From NCBI GenBank assembly GCA_026545225.1, contig CM048847.1, positions 6,690,501-6,754,500 of the forward strand: a stretch of DNA of 64,000 nt. The letters run 5' to 3'. Positions 36,501 through 49,169 of the stretch are shown piece after piece; the first letter of the stretch is position 1; every line of letters starts with the position of its first letter. Source of the DNA: Cornus controversa. Lineage: Eukaryota; Streptophyta; Magnoliopsida; Cornales; Cornaceae. The notes below the pieces were generated by a model that did no database searches, was not told the DNA's origin, and was given only the letters and a program-made list of their open reading frames with translations. Made by a program: the position numbers and the translations under genes.

Positions 36501-38637
36501 CACCATAGTATCAGCACAAATATCCAATCCAAGAAGCTGTTATAGAATCATAAGATGTTAGGCTTGTTAAAAGAAACACAAAATACAAGCTTGATATAGA
36601 AGCAACAGACCTTGAGAACATAATCTGTGATCAAACTGGTTTCCTGGCCAACCATGGCTGTGGCTTTCATGAATGCATCGATCTCAGGATCTGGTTTAAT
36701 ACCTGCTTCTTTTTCTCGTCTCGACAATTCTGCCAACATTTCGTACCTGGTTCCAACTCCCAAACAACGTCCGGAGAAATCCAACGTCTCACGAACTGTC
36801 ATCTCACCGTAGTGAAGATCATGCTGGCTAATATAAGCACATGTTCTCTGAGGAACAAATTCCTTAAATTCATGGCCACAGTAGGTGATTTTCCCAGTTA
36901 CCTGATCATAATCCCAATTGACAAATAAGTACATTGAGAAAATAATAGCATAATGGAAGAAAAGAAAAGAAAAGAGAAGAACAGAATAGATGACAAACCC
37001 TTAGATCATCATCAGGCTTCCCTGCAAGTGTCTGTAGCAGAGTTGTTTTTCCTGAAGCAGGAGGCCCTAGGAGCAGTGTCATCCTGAAAGAACAAAATAG
37101 TCAATAAATCAATAAATGGAAGTTCTTAAAAAGTTAATATGCAGTGGCTACAAGACATTGAGTAGCTTAACCAAGAAAATCCATTCTCCGCTCTGCAATA
37201 AATGTTAAATGCCACTACCCAGTGAAGGAAGGACTTGTTGCAATGCAAACTTAATCTTTAACATTATTTTCTCAAAATGGTTATTTTCATTCATGCTCGA
37301 ATCCGCATTTTTACGCCTACAGTTCAAGATTTTACCACCACACCTCACAATGCCTCTAGGAATAAAGATTTGTTTATGGAGGAGATCAGTTATATTCCAC
37401 TTGTTAAGAAAGATTTCCTTGATATAGCATCAAATATAATATTGATGTAGGACTAAAGTTACTTCTATAGGAATCCATGTAAATAGTTACCTCGATGGTT
37501 TTATAACTCCACTAACATCCTGGAGTATCTTGATAACCCTCTTCTTTGATGGAGAAAGCTTAATAATTCCAAGAATTGCCTGTTCGTTCACATACAAATC
37601 AAAATTGAGACAACACCATTAAATAATACCAAAAAGAAAAGATAACCTATGTAATTTAGTGAGATGAAGAATTGAAACTTGTGTTGTTCTTTGACATAAC
37701 AAGTCATTTTCCATTTTCAAGATATTAAAAATAAAAGTAAGTCGAGAAACAGAAAAGATTACCTCAATTGTATTGAGGGTGGAATTGAGAAGAGTGGGAA
37801 GGGCTCTGGTCCCAGCATATGCATCTCCCTCCACAGATAAATTCTGGAATTTGATTTCAATTTTTGGAATTTCAATTCCAACCCTGTTTCCATGAAAACT
37901 CAACAGTCAATTTCCATTCAAAAATTAAATAAATAAATAAAACAAAACACTAAAAAGAAGAAATGAAAATTTCTGAATTCTATATTCTTCATGATGTGAA
38001 ACCGAAACAAACCAGCAGAGAGAGACAGAAAACCCAACAGTCAATTTCCATTGAAAAATAAAAAAACAAAACACCAAAAAGAAGAAATAAAAAATTCTGA
38101 ATCTATACTCTTCAACATCTGAAACCGAAGAAAACTAAAGTATCCAAATCAACTGTTAATTGGGTTTAGACTTTTAAATTTTCATCAATGGACAATACTC
38201 TGGCACACACAGAATAAACAAATAAGCAGAGAAAAAAAAAAAAAGAAAGAAAGATTGATTGACCTGTCAGTTCGATCCCTAAGCCTTCTTAGGAATTTCT
38301 CGTTATCATCTTCAACAACCTTGAGAATACTCTCCATCAACTGCTTCTTGTCTTGAATTCCGAGGTTGGCAACATCAACTTCACCATGGACTACTCTACC
38401 ATTACTCATGACTTGTTTCAGCATCCCCTTTCTCATCCTGTCGTAGGTGGGCAGCCTCTCTATGGCAGCCCACTTCAGTTCCTCCTCGTCGTCGGCCACC
38501 TGCCGGCGGCTGCTCTGCTGGAAAACGTCCGGCTGCCCCTGCCATACTTCTCGGATACTATGCGACCGCCAACTCCTCTTGCTACTACTACTACTCACCG
38601 TCCGAGCCAGATCGCCGCCACCCAACGCCGCGGCCAT
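30367..38637 (-). CDS. full-size ABCG (PDR-type) ABC transporter, PDR2/ABCG29-like, complete
   Basis: Plasma-membrane-type pleiotropic drug resistance transporter of 1,452 residues; these proteins export diverse secondary metabolites, hormones or toxins using ATP. I place 20 exons with GT-AG borders and consistent phases, from the start: 38637-38264, 37883-37763, 37579-37491, 37083-36999, 36901-36611, 36536-36446, 36111-35214, 35120-34960, 34807-34704, 34605-34446, 34355-34275, 33852-33716, 33442-33110, 33018-32728, 32641-32558, 32066-31933, 31830-31603, 31476-31305, 31173-30919, 30636-30367. The sum is 4,359 nt. First nucleotide-binding domain: Walker [10 protein letters not shown] (201-209), signature ISGGQ (340-344), Walker B ending FFMDE (361-365). 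First membrane domain about 530-780. Second [12 protein letters not shown] (896-904), LSTEQ (1003-1007), IIFMDE (1023-1028). The second membrane domain ends FNFQRR. The (NBD-TMD)x2 reverse order and the N-terminal [17 protein letters not shown] block are PDR hallmarks. By memory it is closest to Nicotiana PDR2. I see no stops or frameshifts. The exact substrate cannot be told. Confidence 0.95.
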
Positions 38638-38893
38638 TTTCTCTTACTTAATGTCTCCCCTTCTTCTTCTTCACTCTATGACGATATTTAATGTATCAAT
38701 TTTTTTCAACTGCCCAGAAAGATATCATCGACTATAAGTGAATACAATTTGAATCAATGAATTGGTCTATACAAGACAATTTCAATGGCCAAACGATTCT
38801 TTAATTTGGGTTTGTGATGCTTTCTCGAATCCTTTGGCGAGTTGAAAATTGTCGCTCGCTGAGATATTTTTGGAGGAGGGTTTAGCAGATGGG

Positions 38894-38900
38894 TTATATA
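38894..38900 (-). promoter_or_regulatory. probable TATA box of the ABC transporter gene
   Basis: TATATAA on the minus strand about 257-263 bp upstream of the ATG, which leaves room for a 5' UTR of roughly 230 nt. A (CT)n/(GA)n tract (38,940-38,958) lies just upstream, as is common in plant core promoters. Confidence 0.55.
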
Positions 38901-38939
38901 GAGGTATGGAAGAAGAAAGGGGTCCATGATAGTTTACTG

Positions 38940-38958
38940 CTCTCTCTCTCTCTCTCTA
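38940..38958. repeat. (CT)n microsatellite upstream of the ABC transporter
   Basis: About nine CT units, about 40 bp upstream of the proposed TATA box on the transporter's side. Confidence 0.85.
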
Positions 38959-38999
38959 CTTCCTTCTCTCTCTTAAAAGTCAGTTGGTCAAATGAGGCT

Positions 39000-40050
39000 G
39001 TTGTCTTCGGGGAAATAAAAAATAAAAAACCGAGGTGGTTGTTCCCGCGGTAAAGAAATAGTTGAACGTTGAAGTTTCTCGACCGTCTAGATGGCTTGTA
39101 TGGCGAGGTAAAGTACGAATAACAATTTGAATATAATTTTGTTTTATTTTTTGTTATTTTGATTTCTACTGGTTGTGACTTAATTGAGAATTACTTCCGG
39201 AACGAAAACAAGTTTCAACAAAGATTTAATACGTTAACAAAGGATAAAAATGTAAATTCACACTTCGATGCACACTCCCAACTAGATTCTTGCATTGCAT
39301 ATTCATAGTTCTTAATTTCAAAGTTTTTTATAAATTTGTTTCGAATAAAAAATATGGTTTTTATAATGCATGGTTTTTATATGAAAATTCAATTTTTTTT
39401 AAATGTTGAAAACAATGCGATGCGAAACTGACTGCGAAAATTAGATTTAAAATTTAGAAGGGAGGTGATTATGTTTACTTGTTTTTTTGCTTAATCTTTC
39501 ATATTATTTAATTTTAAGTCCAATTAAAATCTAAACAATCCTACAAAATAAATAAATAGATAAAGTGCACTAAAATAAACGAATGCACCACATATCCGTG
39601 AAAAACTCAGATCGAAAAACAATCACAAGTGATGCTTTGTAATTTCAAAGAACCAAATTACTATTATCGAAGCAAAGTACAACAGATTCTATCTCAAACT
39701 CACATCCACTCTACTCTGACAAGAACTTGATGTGGAACATCTCACGCTTACTCTTGCGACTCTCTTATCCAAGACCCCGACTAACGTCACAATCCTTGTA
39801 GAAGGGTAACGGAAAGAACATGAACACTCAGCAAGTATTATGTCACATTCGTTGTGCAATATTTTTATCCTTCCTCACCAACAAACAGTTGTAGAATAAA
39901 CCAATCCAATAACTTAATAAAAAAGAAATCTTTAAAGCAGTCTTCAAATAGTTGATCAAGAAAATAGAGACACCCTAAATCACTTAGTGAATATGCGTGT
40001 GATCTCAAAAATATTAACAAATAATTGAGAAAAAAAATTCTCTGCTAGAA
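39000..40050. other. intergenic, no feature recognised
   Basis: Upstream flank of the transporter gene. AT-rich, no convincing coding sequence. The 39,530-39,800 part has retrotransposon-like composition but I cannot assign it. Confidence 0.5.
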
Positions 40051-40054
40051 AAAT

Positions 40055-40640
40055 ATCTCAATTGAAGCAAATACATAGATATGACCCTCCTTCATATGTG
40101 CTAGATTGGACAGATCTTGCAGTGGTGAAGGATGTATCTTACGAGATGAGGCCGATTCAAGTTTTGGACTCTAAAAAGCAAGTGCTTCGAGGCAAAATCA
40201 TTTCATTGGTTAAAGTACTTTGGAGGCATCACAGAGTCGAGGAGGCCTACGTGAGAACTGTAACAAGAAGTCCATTCAAAATACCCCGAGTTGTTCACTA
40301 CTTGAGGTATGTTTTTAATTTCGAGGGCAAAATTTCTTGAAGGTGTGAAGGTTGTAGAGACCAAGACCGAGGCCGAGACTAATTTTGACAAGTTTTCATT
40401 TTATTTATCATTTTTGCCATAATTATATTTTAAATGATGTTTATCATATTTTAAGTATGAAAAACATGTTTAAAAACTTATTTAGAGGTTCTGAAAAATT
40501 TTAGAAGCACTTGAAAAGATTTGGGAATTTTGGGTCGGCGGAGCCCGGAACGCAGATCGAGTGAGGCCGGGATTTGGACTCTAAAAGTTTGGAATGATAC
40601 ACTACATTGGTGAAAGTTTGAAGACAATGGTTAATTGAAT
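40055..40640 (+). mobile_element. chromovirus scrap: integrase C-terminal end and LTR start
   Basis: 40,062-40,340 resembles the last part of Tekay/Del integrase (compare 25,364-25,591) and is followed by an LTR beginning TGTAGAGACC at about 40,355. The LTR is lost after roughly 280 bp. A truncated fossil, separate from the large nest to the left. Confidence 0.75.
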
Positions 40641-43036
40641 ATGCATTGTTTATTTCTTTCTGTATTTATTTTATTTCCATTATTATCTTGTAACTTAGAT
40701 TTAAGAAGTTAGTTATGTAAGTTTTCTATAAATAAATAAAAGGAACTCCTAATTCAGAATTTCACAATCACTTCACAAACATTGCATCACCGTGCATTTT
40801 TTCTCAATCACAATATTCTCACAAAATATTACTCTTATCTTTCCTTCCTATGCATCTCTCTCATATTTGCTTGCTCTCTATCTCTTCTAATCAGTCTATC
40901 TGTCTACATCTCTCTTACTTTCTATCTCCCTTCTTCTACCTCTCTTCTTGCTACAATTCAATCTTGCAATTCTTTGCACACCCTAAAATTCTCTTCATTG
41001 AGACAAAAAAGAAATCAACAGGGAATTTGGTATTCTCTCTCTATTCAATCGCTTGATCTAACATAATACTCAAAAAAAATACTGTGTTCGACCAACTAAT
41101 TTTTCTCTTGAGTCGATTTTACAGTTTTGGTACGTCCACACATACGCTAACAATATAATCGGCCAGTCCAATTGATTAATTGATCCAACAAAATACATGA
41201 ATGGATGGATGGATATTATTGTTACGATGTCGCTTTTTTTCATGACTCATGTCAACCCATTTATACCAACTATAGGGCTCAATTACATGTTTCATTTTTC
41301 AACATTGAGCTGGCTTCTGTTACTGTATATGTAACTAGACTTCGAGAAGTCTTTAACCAAACATTATACTTTAAATATGCAAATATATATCTTTCCAGTC
41401 AAACTTGGCAGTTATGGCTTGCCAAACAAATTTTTTTTTTTTCCCGAAAATGTCAAGCAACCAAACGCACACATTCACAATATTGTCCATATCGAAACTC
41501 CAAACATTCAATCTCCCATTTGATAATCTAAAATAATCCTAATGAGATATTTCTAACATCATCTAGCTAGCATCTGGGAGGGCGAGAAATATGATATTTA
41601 TTAATCTTGAGGACTGCATGCATCCCAAACATTGAGACGTTTGACAAATGGGGCATTAACGTCACTTGAAAGATGTGAGGGATGGCTGGCTGCTACTTGT
41701 ATGTTAGAATTTTCTTGGAAAATGATTGACACCACACCCATTTTGATTACGATATAAATTGCATGCATCGATCAAGAGAACATCAAAATGTATATAGGTT
41801 GATATTGATTTATCATTTGAGTGAGTGATACCCAATAGGCAGGTCTGCTTGCTTAAATTGGTTTTATTTTTTCTATGAAATCCAGTCTTATATATATATA
41901 TATATATATATATATGGAGCTGATATGGGCACTCCACCAATATTCTCTGGCACTACACTCTTCTTTCAAAGAATTCAAAATCTAAAATATTGTCTTTTTA
42001 CTCACCAAACGTGTAATTTATTTTTCATGTGTCTTATTTATAAAAAAAACATAAATTAAAAATTAGAAACATATCATCAATTTGTGAACAAACAAAACTA
42101 TCAATTTGTGAACAAACAAAACAGAAAGGGTGGGGGGAATAAAAAGCAAAGGAAGAAAAACATGATATTAATTTTTTTTTTTATTTTTTATTTTTGAAAT
42201 TTTGGTGGAAAGACTTCTTAGCTAAATTAAGACAACTATAATTGAAAAATGATTTCATAGAGTCATGTTTTTCTCTTTTCATATTTTAATTTATAAAAGT
42301 TCTCTATTAAAATAAAAAAGCTTTCCTTAGATTTTTAAAGAACTATATATCATAATTTTTATTTAAGTGAAATTAAACTTTATTTTGATTTTGAATATAA
42401 TTAATTTTTTTCCAAATAGGTTTTATTCATTGATATAATGTTTGTTTCCAACTCAAATACATTTTTAATATTTCTCTTGGTAATTTATTATTAACAACTT
42501 CTTCCCAACTTGAATCCTAAACTTTTCTACTTCTAAAATAAATATTGATAAATTGATTCAATAAGAAGAAATAATATTTTTAAAATCAACGAAGAATTGC
42601 TTTTACGCCAAAAAAGAGAGGAAACATGAGAGAGAAGTTGTAATTTGAAGCCAAGAATTCTAACCTTATCAAATAATGGCAATTAGGGTATTAAAAATAT
42701 AAGAATCAAAGATTGTATAGTAGAGGTATACCTTTATAATTTTACTTTACAAAAATATAGGAGTGAAGTGCCAGAGGATATTAGTGAAGTGCCAATATGA
42801 GCTCCCTATATATACTGCCTCGTTAATTTGGGAGAAATTTAATTAGTAATTTCTTTGTGATGTTATGCATACCATCCTAAATATTGATTCTGTCTATCTT
42901 TCAAGTCATATATATCTATATAATATTTAAGCTTGAATTCTGTGGTCCAAAATATTTTTCGTTATCTACGGTCTAAAATTACTCTATCTAATTATCATGA
43001 TTGTGAGTGCATGATATTGCCGTAGGCACGAATATA

Positions 43037-43087
<51 letters not shown>

Positions 43088-43320
43088 TATGGAATATTAT
43101 AACTGTTTGACAGATTGGAGATTTCAAACTTTTATCTTATTTTATGTAGTTTTGCATCCTTAAAATGCGTGTTGTCTGCTTGGTCACAAAGTTAAGGTTG
43201 TTAGTTCTTTTATGAAGTTGCTGAAAATTTTCAAAATAGACATGATTATGAGCTGACTGAGATATTCATATGGATTAGCAATTAAGAACCAACAACACAT
43301 TTCGGTAAGTCTTTTTTCTG
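40641..43320. other. AT-rich intergenic region with (TA)n tracts
   Basis: No coding sequence is supported. 40,680-41,060 contains a TATAAATA word followed by CT-rich sequence and could be an LTR or an old promoter, but no boundaries are visible. (TA)n microsatellites lie at about 41,889-41,915 and 43,040-43,084. Confidence 0.5.
43040..43084. repeat. (TA)n microsatellite
   Basis: About 22 uninterrupted TA units. Confidence 0.95.
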
Positions 43321-43324
43321 AAGT

Positions 43325-44762
43325 ACGTTCGGTAGTCATTTATATTTAGTATTTATTGTTTAAATGTTTATATAAAGAGTGTTTATGTTACGTTTTTGTT
43401 TATCCATAAGAGCAATGCTACACGTCATGAAATTATATCATGAATTTCTATCATGAATGATGTGGCAAGTAACGTGGAGAGTTAGTATTGGTGGGACTCC
43501 CCCCATACACATAGTCCCATGATATTATGACTGAATCCTACCAATATTAACTCTCCACGTTACCTGCCACATCATTCATGATAGAAATTCATGAAATAAT
43601 TTCATGACGTTTAGCATTTCTCTATCCATAAATATGAGTATTGTTTGATAATAAAAAAAAATGTTTGACTTGTTTTAATAATCATAAACAGAAAAATATG
43701 TTTGTTAACCTTATACTGTTTTTTTTAAATAAATAAATAAATACAATACAATAAATTGCATAAAAAATCAAGTTCATACTATAACAAATATATACAGTAA
43801 TAACAGAGTAAGAAATATACATAAAAAAGAAATAAATAATATTGGGTTACATGTATATCTACACACTGCAAATTAAACTGTAAAACTGAATAACTTACAA
43901 CTCAGAAGACCCCAACAAGTAGGGGTACACATGGTTCGGTTCCTTACAGTTATTGGAAGAATCGGAACTAGAATCGTTCCCAACCGTTTCTTAATTTTGA
44001 AACCGGAATTGTTGAATTCGGTTCAATTCGGTTCTTATAAAAGTTGTATTTAACTTTATAATAACTCTATTATTTAAAATTTTTTACATAACAAAAATGT
44101 CAAAATATATATAATTATGAAAAAGTTGAAAGTTTTTCAATTTATATCAAGTGAGAAGAGGGATTTGGAGGGCATATGTTGCTCTTGAACTTCTTAAGCT
44201 ACTACTTTCTTTTTCATTTTTTTGATTTCTATTTTCCTTTCAACATTGAAAATGAATGAATGATACAAATACAAAATATCATTCTTGTTTCTTTGACAAG
44301 GAGATGGTTGGAATTTTTTTTTTTCCCTCAAATATAGTTTTTTTTTCTTTTAGCATGGGTACCCCCAAGTAACTATTTCTTATTATCAAGTATATTAGTA
44401 ATTATTCATATTGTATCCAATATTTTTTTCTCAATGCAATTGACGCTCTTTAATTCTGTCTACATTTGATAATTTTAATATTTTTATAGTTGTATCAAAC
44501 AATAACCTTTTATAATTTTTTTTCTTTTCATTTTCTCACTTTTAGTTTCAATTTTTAAATAAAATAATATAATCACCATTTTTAATAAACATAAACACTA
44601 AAACATCATTTTGGTGTTTAGGATTTGAAGACTTAGTTATAGTGATGTTTTCAAAGTGTTTTGACAATTTATAAATAAAACAAAAATTATGAAACATGTT
44701 TATTCTAAAAATTTATTTTTATAAACAATAAACACTAACCATAAACGATTACCAAACAGGCT
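43325..44762. mobile_element. non-autonomous hAT-like DNA transposon relic
   Basis: The ends form a degenerate inverted repeat of about 35 bp. The left has GTTCGGTAGTCATTTAT and the right, complemented, GTTTGGTAATCGTTTAT, both continuing into TTTATTGTTTA. This end type (TGTTTGGTAA) is common for plant hAT-like non-autonomous elements. No clear target duplication and no transposase. It contains the MITE at 43,410-43,622. Confidence 0.5.
43410..43622. mobile_element. Mutator-type MITE (213 bp)
   Basis: Almost the whole element is an inverted repeat of about 90 bp per arm, beginning GAGCAATGCTACACGTCATG on the left and GAGAAATGCTAAACGTCATG on the right (complemented). It is flanked by a perfect 9-bp duplication TATCCATAA (43,401-43,409 and 43,623-43,631). 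The 9-bp duplication and the GAG start suggest the Mutator superfamily. Non-coding and able to fold into one long hairpin. Confidence 0.88.
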
Positions 44763-45225
44763 TAGTAAAATATTTTACCTTGTAAAACATTTTACTTATT
44801 TTTAGGACAACCAAGTACTGAAAAATACTAACCAATCAGAGAGAATCAATAACAAATTAAGAAAAATGATAAACATCGTAAAATAGTTTTTAGAATTTTT
44901 ATTGTAAATGAATAAGTAATTCAAGTAAACAAGTAATTAAGGTGAATATAGACCCATAGTTCTCTTGATTTAAGAAAATTAATTTTTAAATAGAAGAAAT
45001 TAACATAATATATGACATCATTTTATTATTCAAAATAAAAATTATGAAAACTAGTTCATGATATAGCAAATTAATGATCAACTTTGATTTATAGCTAGCT
45101 GCAAGTGGGAGTATGAAATTTTACTTCTTCACGCTTATCAACTGTTTGCTGTTTAAAATTATATAAAATGAATGACAAATCTATTGAACCCGCATACATA
45201 CATGATGACAAAAAAGGAAGTTCTA

Positions 45226-45285
<60 letters not shown>

Positions 45286-46145
45286 TAAAAAGCAAATTAA
45301 ATATTATATCCCAAAAATTAAGGATATGGTCCTACTTTGAATAAGTATTTAGATATTTTTCATTATTACCAAATCATTAGCCCAATATTATATAGCATAG
45401 CATGGCATAATATATATATATAAAAAAAAATATCTTTGAACTACTCTGAATTGCTGAGTTGTTTGGATCGCCTCTTGAAAGTATTATTCATTCTAGAATG
45501 TTGAGTTTTGTCGATGAGAATAATTGTGATGAAAATTGTGCCTAAACAACCCATGCCTCAACTGAATATATTCCGGTCATGTGCTGAGTCTGACCTTTAG
45601 GTCAATCTCATCTTTTTAACACCTATTGTGGCAATTGATTGGTTTAGTTTATATATATATATATATATATAATATTAATGATATCTTGCTAATTGACGAA
45701 CAAGAAATTTTTAACACACCAAATATAGTATCTGTTAGATATGATTTAAGTGTAAAAATGATAATTTAAAAAAATTATTACAATTATATCTAATGTTTAA
45801 CATACATGATGTGAAAAAATTTTTTACTCACAATTGAGCAAGAGATAATATATATATATATATATCGTAATTAATTTGGTCAAGTTAAACTTAGCGAGCT
45901 AATAATAATCACTAATAATTAAACTAACAATTATAAAAATAAATATATACAAGTTTATAATGGAACTCTTAACATAATAGTATTTCTTTTCCTGGTGAGT
46001 AAAAAAAAAAGTAAAAGTATTTTGGAATTGAAAATTTGAAAAAAATACAAGTGGAATCCGCTTGTGTAGGCATCGAATAAAATGTAAGACTGGTGGAAAA
46101 GGTCGCATAAGGTGGGTCTTGGGTAGAAATTAAAATATCTCTAGA
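44763..46145. other. AT-rich intergenic region
   Basis: Nothing coding recognised. Long (TA)n at about 45,230-45,275, with shorter tracts near 45,408-45,420, 45,650-45,671 and 45,850-45,866. Confidence 0.5.
45230..45275. repeat. (TA)n microsatellite
   Basis: About 23 TA units. Confidence 0.95.
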
Positions 46146-46149
46146 AGTA

Positions 46150-46181
46150 GGGTCGGGTCGGGTCGGGTAGGGTAGGGTAGA
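46150..46181 (+). repeat. (GGGTC)n/(GGGTA)n tract with six G-runs
   Basis: Six GGG runs (46,150, 46,155, 46,160, 46,165, 46,170, 46,175), each separated by two bases: three TC loops, then TA loops. Fits the usual four-run G-quadruplex pattern on the plus strand. Confidence 0.9.
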
Positions 46182-46415
46182 GAAGGAACATATAAGTCTA
46201 CTAAGGACGCCTTCTAGATGTCCAATACATGATTTGACCGTTTAGCTGGATCCATCTGGTCAAATTTGGTGCAAGAGCATATCCTCTCCCTCCAAAAAGA
46301 TAGGACTTTCCATAAAGAAACCAAAAACCCAATGTATCTCACGTGTGTGTTTTAATTTGTAAGTTACTTCCTTCCTTCCATATCACAGGAGTATTTTATC
46401 AACAACTTGGACTTG

Positions 46416-46451
<36 letters not shown>

Positions 46452-46812
46452 AAAGTTAGGCAGACAAAGCGTTGGTAGTTCGTCATTCACATGTTGCCAA
46501 AATTACTTTTGAAAAAAGTTCTTTGTTTAAAAAAAGCAGAAAAACTTACTTTTGAAAAAAAAGTCAAAATTATTTTAAATTACAAATTTTATTGACAATT
46601 TTGTCTGCTTTTATTTCGTAAAACTTGCCTTTTGAGAGTAATTATTAATGATAAATTTGTCAAGTTAAAATTGTGTTAATTGTGGAAGAAATTTTAAAAA
46701 ATGTATCTACCAAACAGCTTTTTCTTTTTTAAATTCCTTTTATTAAAGATATTCTTTAAATGTCTTTTAAATAGAAGGAAATTTAGAACCAGAAAGCTCT
46801 TCCAAACATGAC

Positions 46813-46817
<5 letters not shown>

Positions 46818-46865
<48 letters not shown>
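46818..46865. repeat. (TA)n microsatellite
   Basis: About 24 TA units. Confidence 0.95.
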
Positions 46866-46867
<2 letters not shown>

Positions 46868-46999
46868 TGGGTAAATATTATTCATGCAAATCTGATTTTA
46901 TTTAGTTTCAATTTATACGATAAATACTTGCATCTTTGTCTGAAAATAATGAAAGGATATATCTAAACTTTGTGAGGGGATTCTGAGTTGTAAACTCAC

Positions 47000-47174
47000 G
47001 TGGTAACCCACATCATTATAGCCGTTGCAATAACCCTCATTTGATTTGCCATTTCGGCCTGTTATGTTGAAACTATATTCAATTTGCTCATTGTTTGGGT
47101 TGGGCTTTAGTCTAAGTTTCGCTCTATTCATTGCTCTCTTTTGCACTTCGGGCCTAACCCATTTAAGGGTTCCC
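47000..47174 (-). pseudogene. possible orphan exon, unrecognised
   Basis: On the minus strand a 175-nt open stretch lies between a good acceptor (TTTACAG) and a good donor (GTGAGT). It encodes about 58 residues rich in basic and polar residues (starts GTLKWVRPEVQKRAMNR). The sequence is not repetitive, unlike its surroundings. No neighbouring exon and no family recognised. It may be a captured or stranded host-gene fragment, or chance. Confidence 0.25.
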
Positions 47175-47219
47175 TGTAAATTTACACATATCAATATACT
47201 TGCTCAACCTTCCCCCCCC

Positions 47220-47251
<32 letters not shown>

Positions 47252-47726
47252 GTCTATTGATTTTATAACAAAACTACACTCAATTTATTTACCAAAAAAA
47301 AAAAAAAAAAATTTGCGACACTCAATTCTTGAGTTTCTCGTGGTAGGGTTAGAGACCAATATATATCATGACTTGGTCTTATCTACAATGAGACGGGTCC
47401 CAAGTGTGCGGATTTATGCAAAATAACACAATTCCAAATACTTCAGAGGAGATGAATGAGTCTACTTATATATTTTTGATTAATTTTTATTTATTGTATT
47501 TTTTAAAAAAATGTCAATTTTACGAAAGTGCCCTAAACATAACGAAGGCTGCAAAATAAATGGCACTTTTGTAAAATTGCTAGAAGAAGCTAAAACAAGG
47601 ATTCCATGACAAAACAAAGAAGGAAGGAATTCTAGAGAGAGAGAGAGAGAGATAGAGAGAGCTCTCATTTCTCTTTGTTGCTCAGTTTCGTGCTCTCAAG
47701 CGTGATCAGATTCCTTAGTGATTCAT

Positions 47727-47860
47727 CAGTCACTTTGCCACGTCAGCAGCCACATCAGCAACAGAGTTCAGTCACTTTGCCACGTCAGTGGTAGAGTCCA
47801 GTCACTTTACCATGTCGATAACTACGACAGCAATAGAGTCCAGTCACTTAGCCACATTGA
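47727..47860 (+). repeat. degenerate minisatellite (CAGTCACTTNGCCACGTCAG-like)
   Basis: Four decaying copies starting at 47,727, 47,769, 47,799 and 47,841, spaced 30-42 bp. Two copies keep CCACGTCAG, which contains the ACGT core of bZIP-binding sites. Function not shown. Confidence 0.7.
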
Positions 47861-49165
47861 CACATCTGGTAGTCATTTCATTTGATTACGGTAAATAGCC
47901 ACGGGTTGACATTGGGTTGCCATGTCAATAGCCACATCTTCAGTTGGTTGCCACATCATTGACTATGTTAGCGGTCATGTCTACACACATCACTAGATTG
48001 CTTCCGTTAAGCCACATTCAATATTTTGTTTCCAAACTAAATATATTTTATATAACTCATCTTGAGTTTATAGGGTTATTAGATAATATATTTGATATTA
48101 TATTCTTACTTACCATTTTGGTTTATACTCTCTGCTAAACCACCTAGGATTTCTTGTAAACTAAGTTTACTTAGCCTCCAAGATTATATGCGTATAAATA
48201 GACACATATGTATTGTTCATAGATATCAATTCAATACAATTTTCTCAATACTTCTAACTCTCTCGATTTAAACTTTTTAAAAATATTTGTGACGCCTTTG
48301 TCAAAGTTAAGACACATTAGAATAGTTAATGGTAATAGTGAATTTACCAAATTACTGCTAATAAAAATACATGAATTTAACACATCATGCTAACATAAGC
48401 ATCATAAATTAAAAAGATTAAATACTCCCAATTTTTTTCTTCCATAATAATCTATCACTCCACCATTGCCCCTCTCTCTATCACCACTGTCAGCACTCCC
48501 TACTCCCTCTCCACTGCCACCACTCCCCACCCTCTCTCTATATCTCTCTCCACTGCCCTTTCTCTCCACCACCACCCCCTCTCCACCATCAATTTTTCTA
48601 GCCACGCATGAATTCCATGATCACACTAACCCTCTCTCCAGCATCGAGTTCATCAGTAAAGAGCATATTCAAAACTTCTCTTTCATCAACCCTACCATCC
48701 AATTCCTCCCACTCAAAACCCTCATTCCCTTCCCTTTGATCTTCCAGTTGAAATGAATCCAAATAAATTCCAAGGCTTGTATCATCATATTATCCAACTC
48801 ATAACATCCTCTGCATTCAAGTCAATCTCCACAGCTCAAGTTTTATCCTCTTCAAAATCGATCTCAATAACCCTTAAACCACCTAAGATTTATTTTGTGG
48901 CACTAGATACAATGGATGAATCAAAAGATTCAAACACAAAGCCCTTTCTCGACATAAAAAAGTCATCACTAATGTCGTGCCTGTAGGCAGCCCATTTTGC
49001 ACTGCTCTAGTTTCAGGAAAATTTTAAAACACCCATCATGCAAAATTAAAATTCACAAATATGATGGTCCAAAAAACAAACAGACTTCACCAGTGAGTTT
49101 AAAGAGGTTAAAAAACTCAGAAAAGATAACTCGCGAGGGTCGTGAGTTAGCCTAAGCACTCAGAT
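47861..49165. other. intergenic, possible LTR remnant
   Basis: 48,190-48,290 has a TATAAATA word (48,193-48,200) about 30 bp before a likely transcript start and ends in CTCTCTCGATT, a layout typical of LTRs, but no boundaries are visible. The 48,466-48,990 part has open stretches without recognisable similarity; composition is CT-rich and I do not call a gene. Confidence 0.35.
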
Positions 49166-49169
49166 TTGA

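Larger units (their letters stand above)
46182..47700. other. AT-rich intergenic region
   Basis: (TA)n at about 46,421-46,448 and 46,818-46,865. One possible exon relic at 47,000-47,174 is listed separately. A (GA)n tract lies at about 47,632-47,662. Confidence 0.5.

Noticed and set aside
46150-46181. Interstitial telomere repeat
   Set aside because: The unit is GGGTC/GGGTA, not the plant TTTAGGG heptamer.
48466-48990. Host gene with proline/serine-rich product
   Set aside because: The open stretches are CT-driven, overlap other frames, and show no recognisable domain or splice structure.
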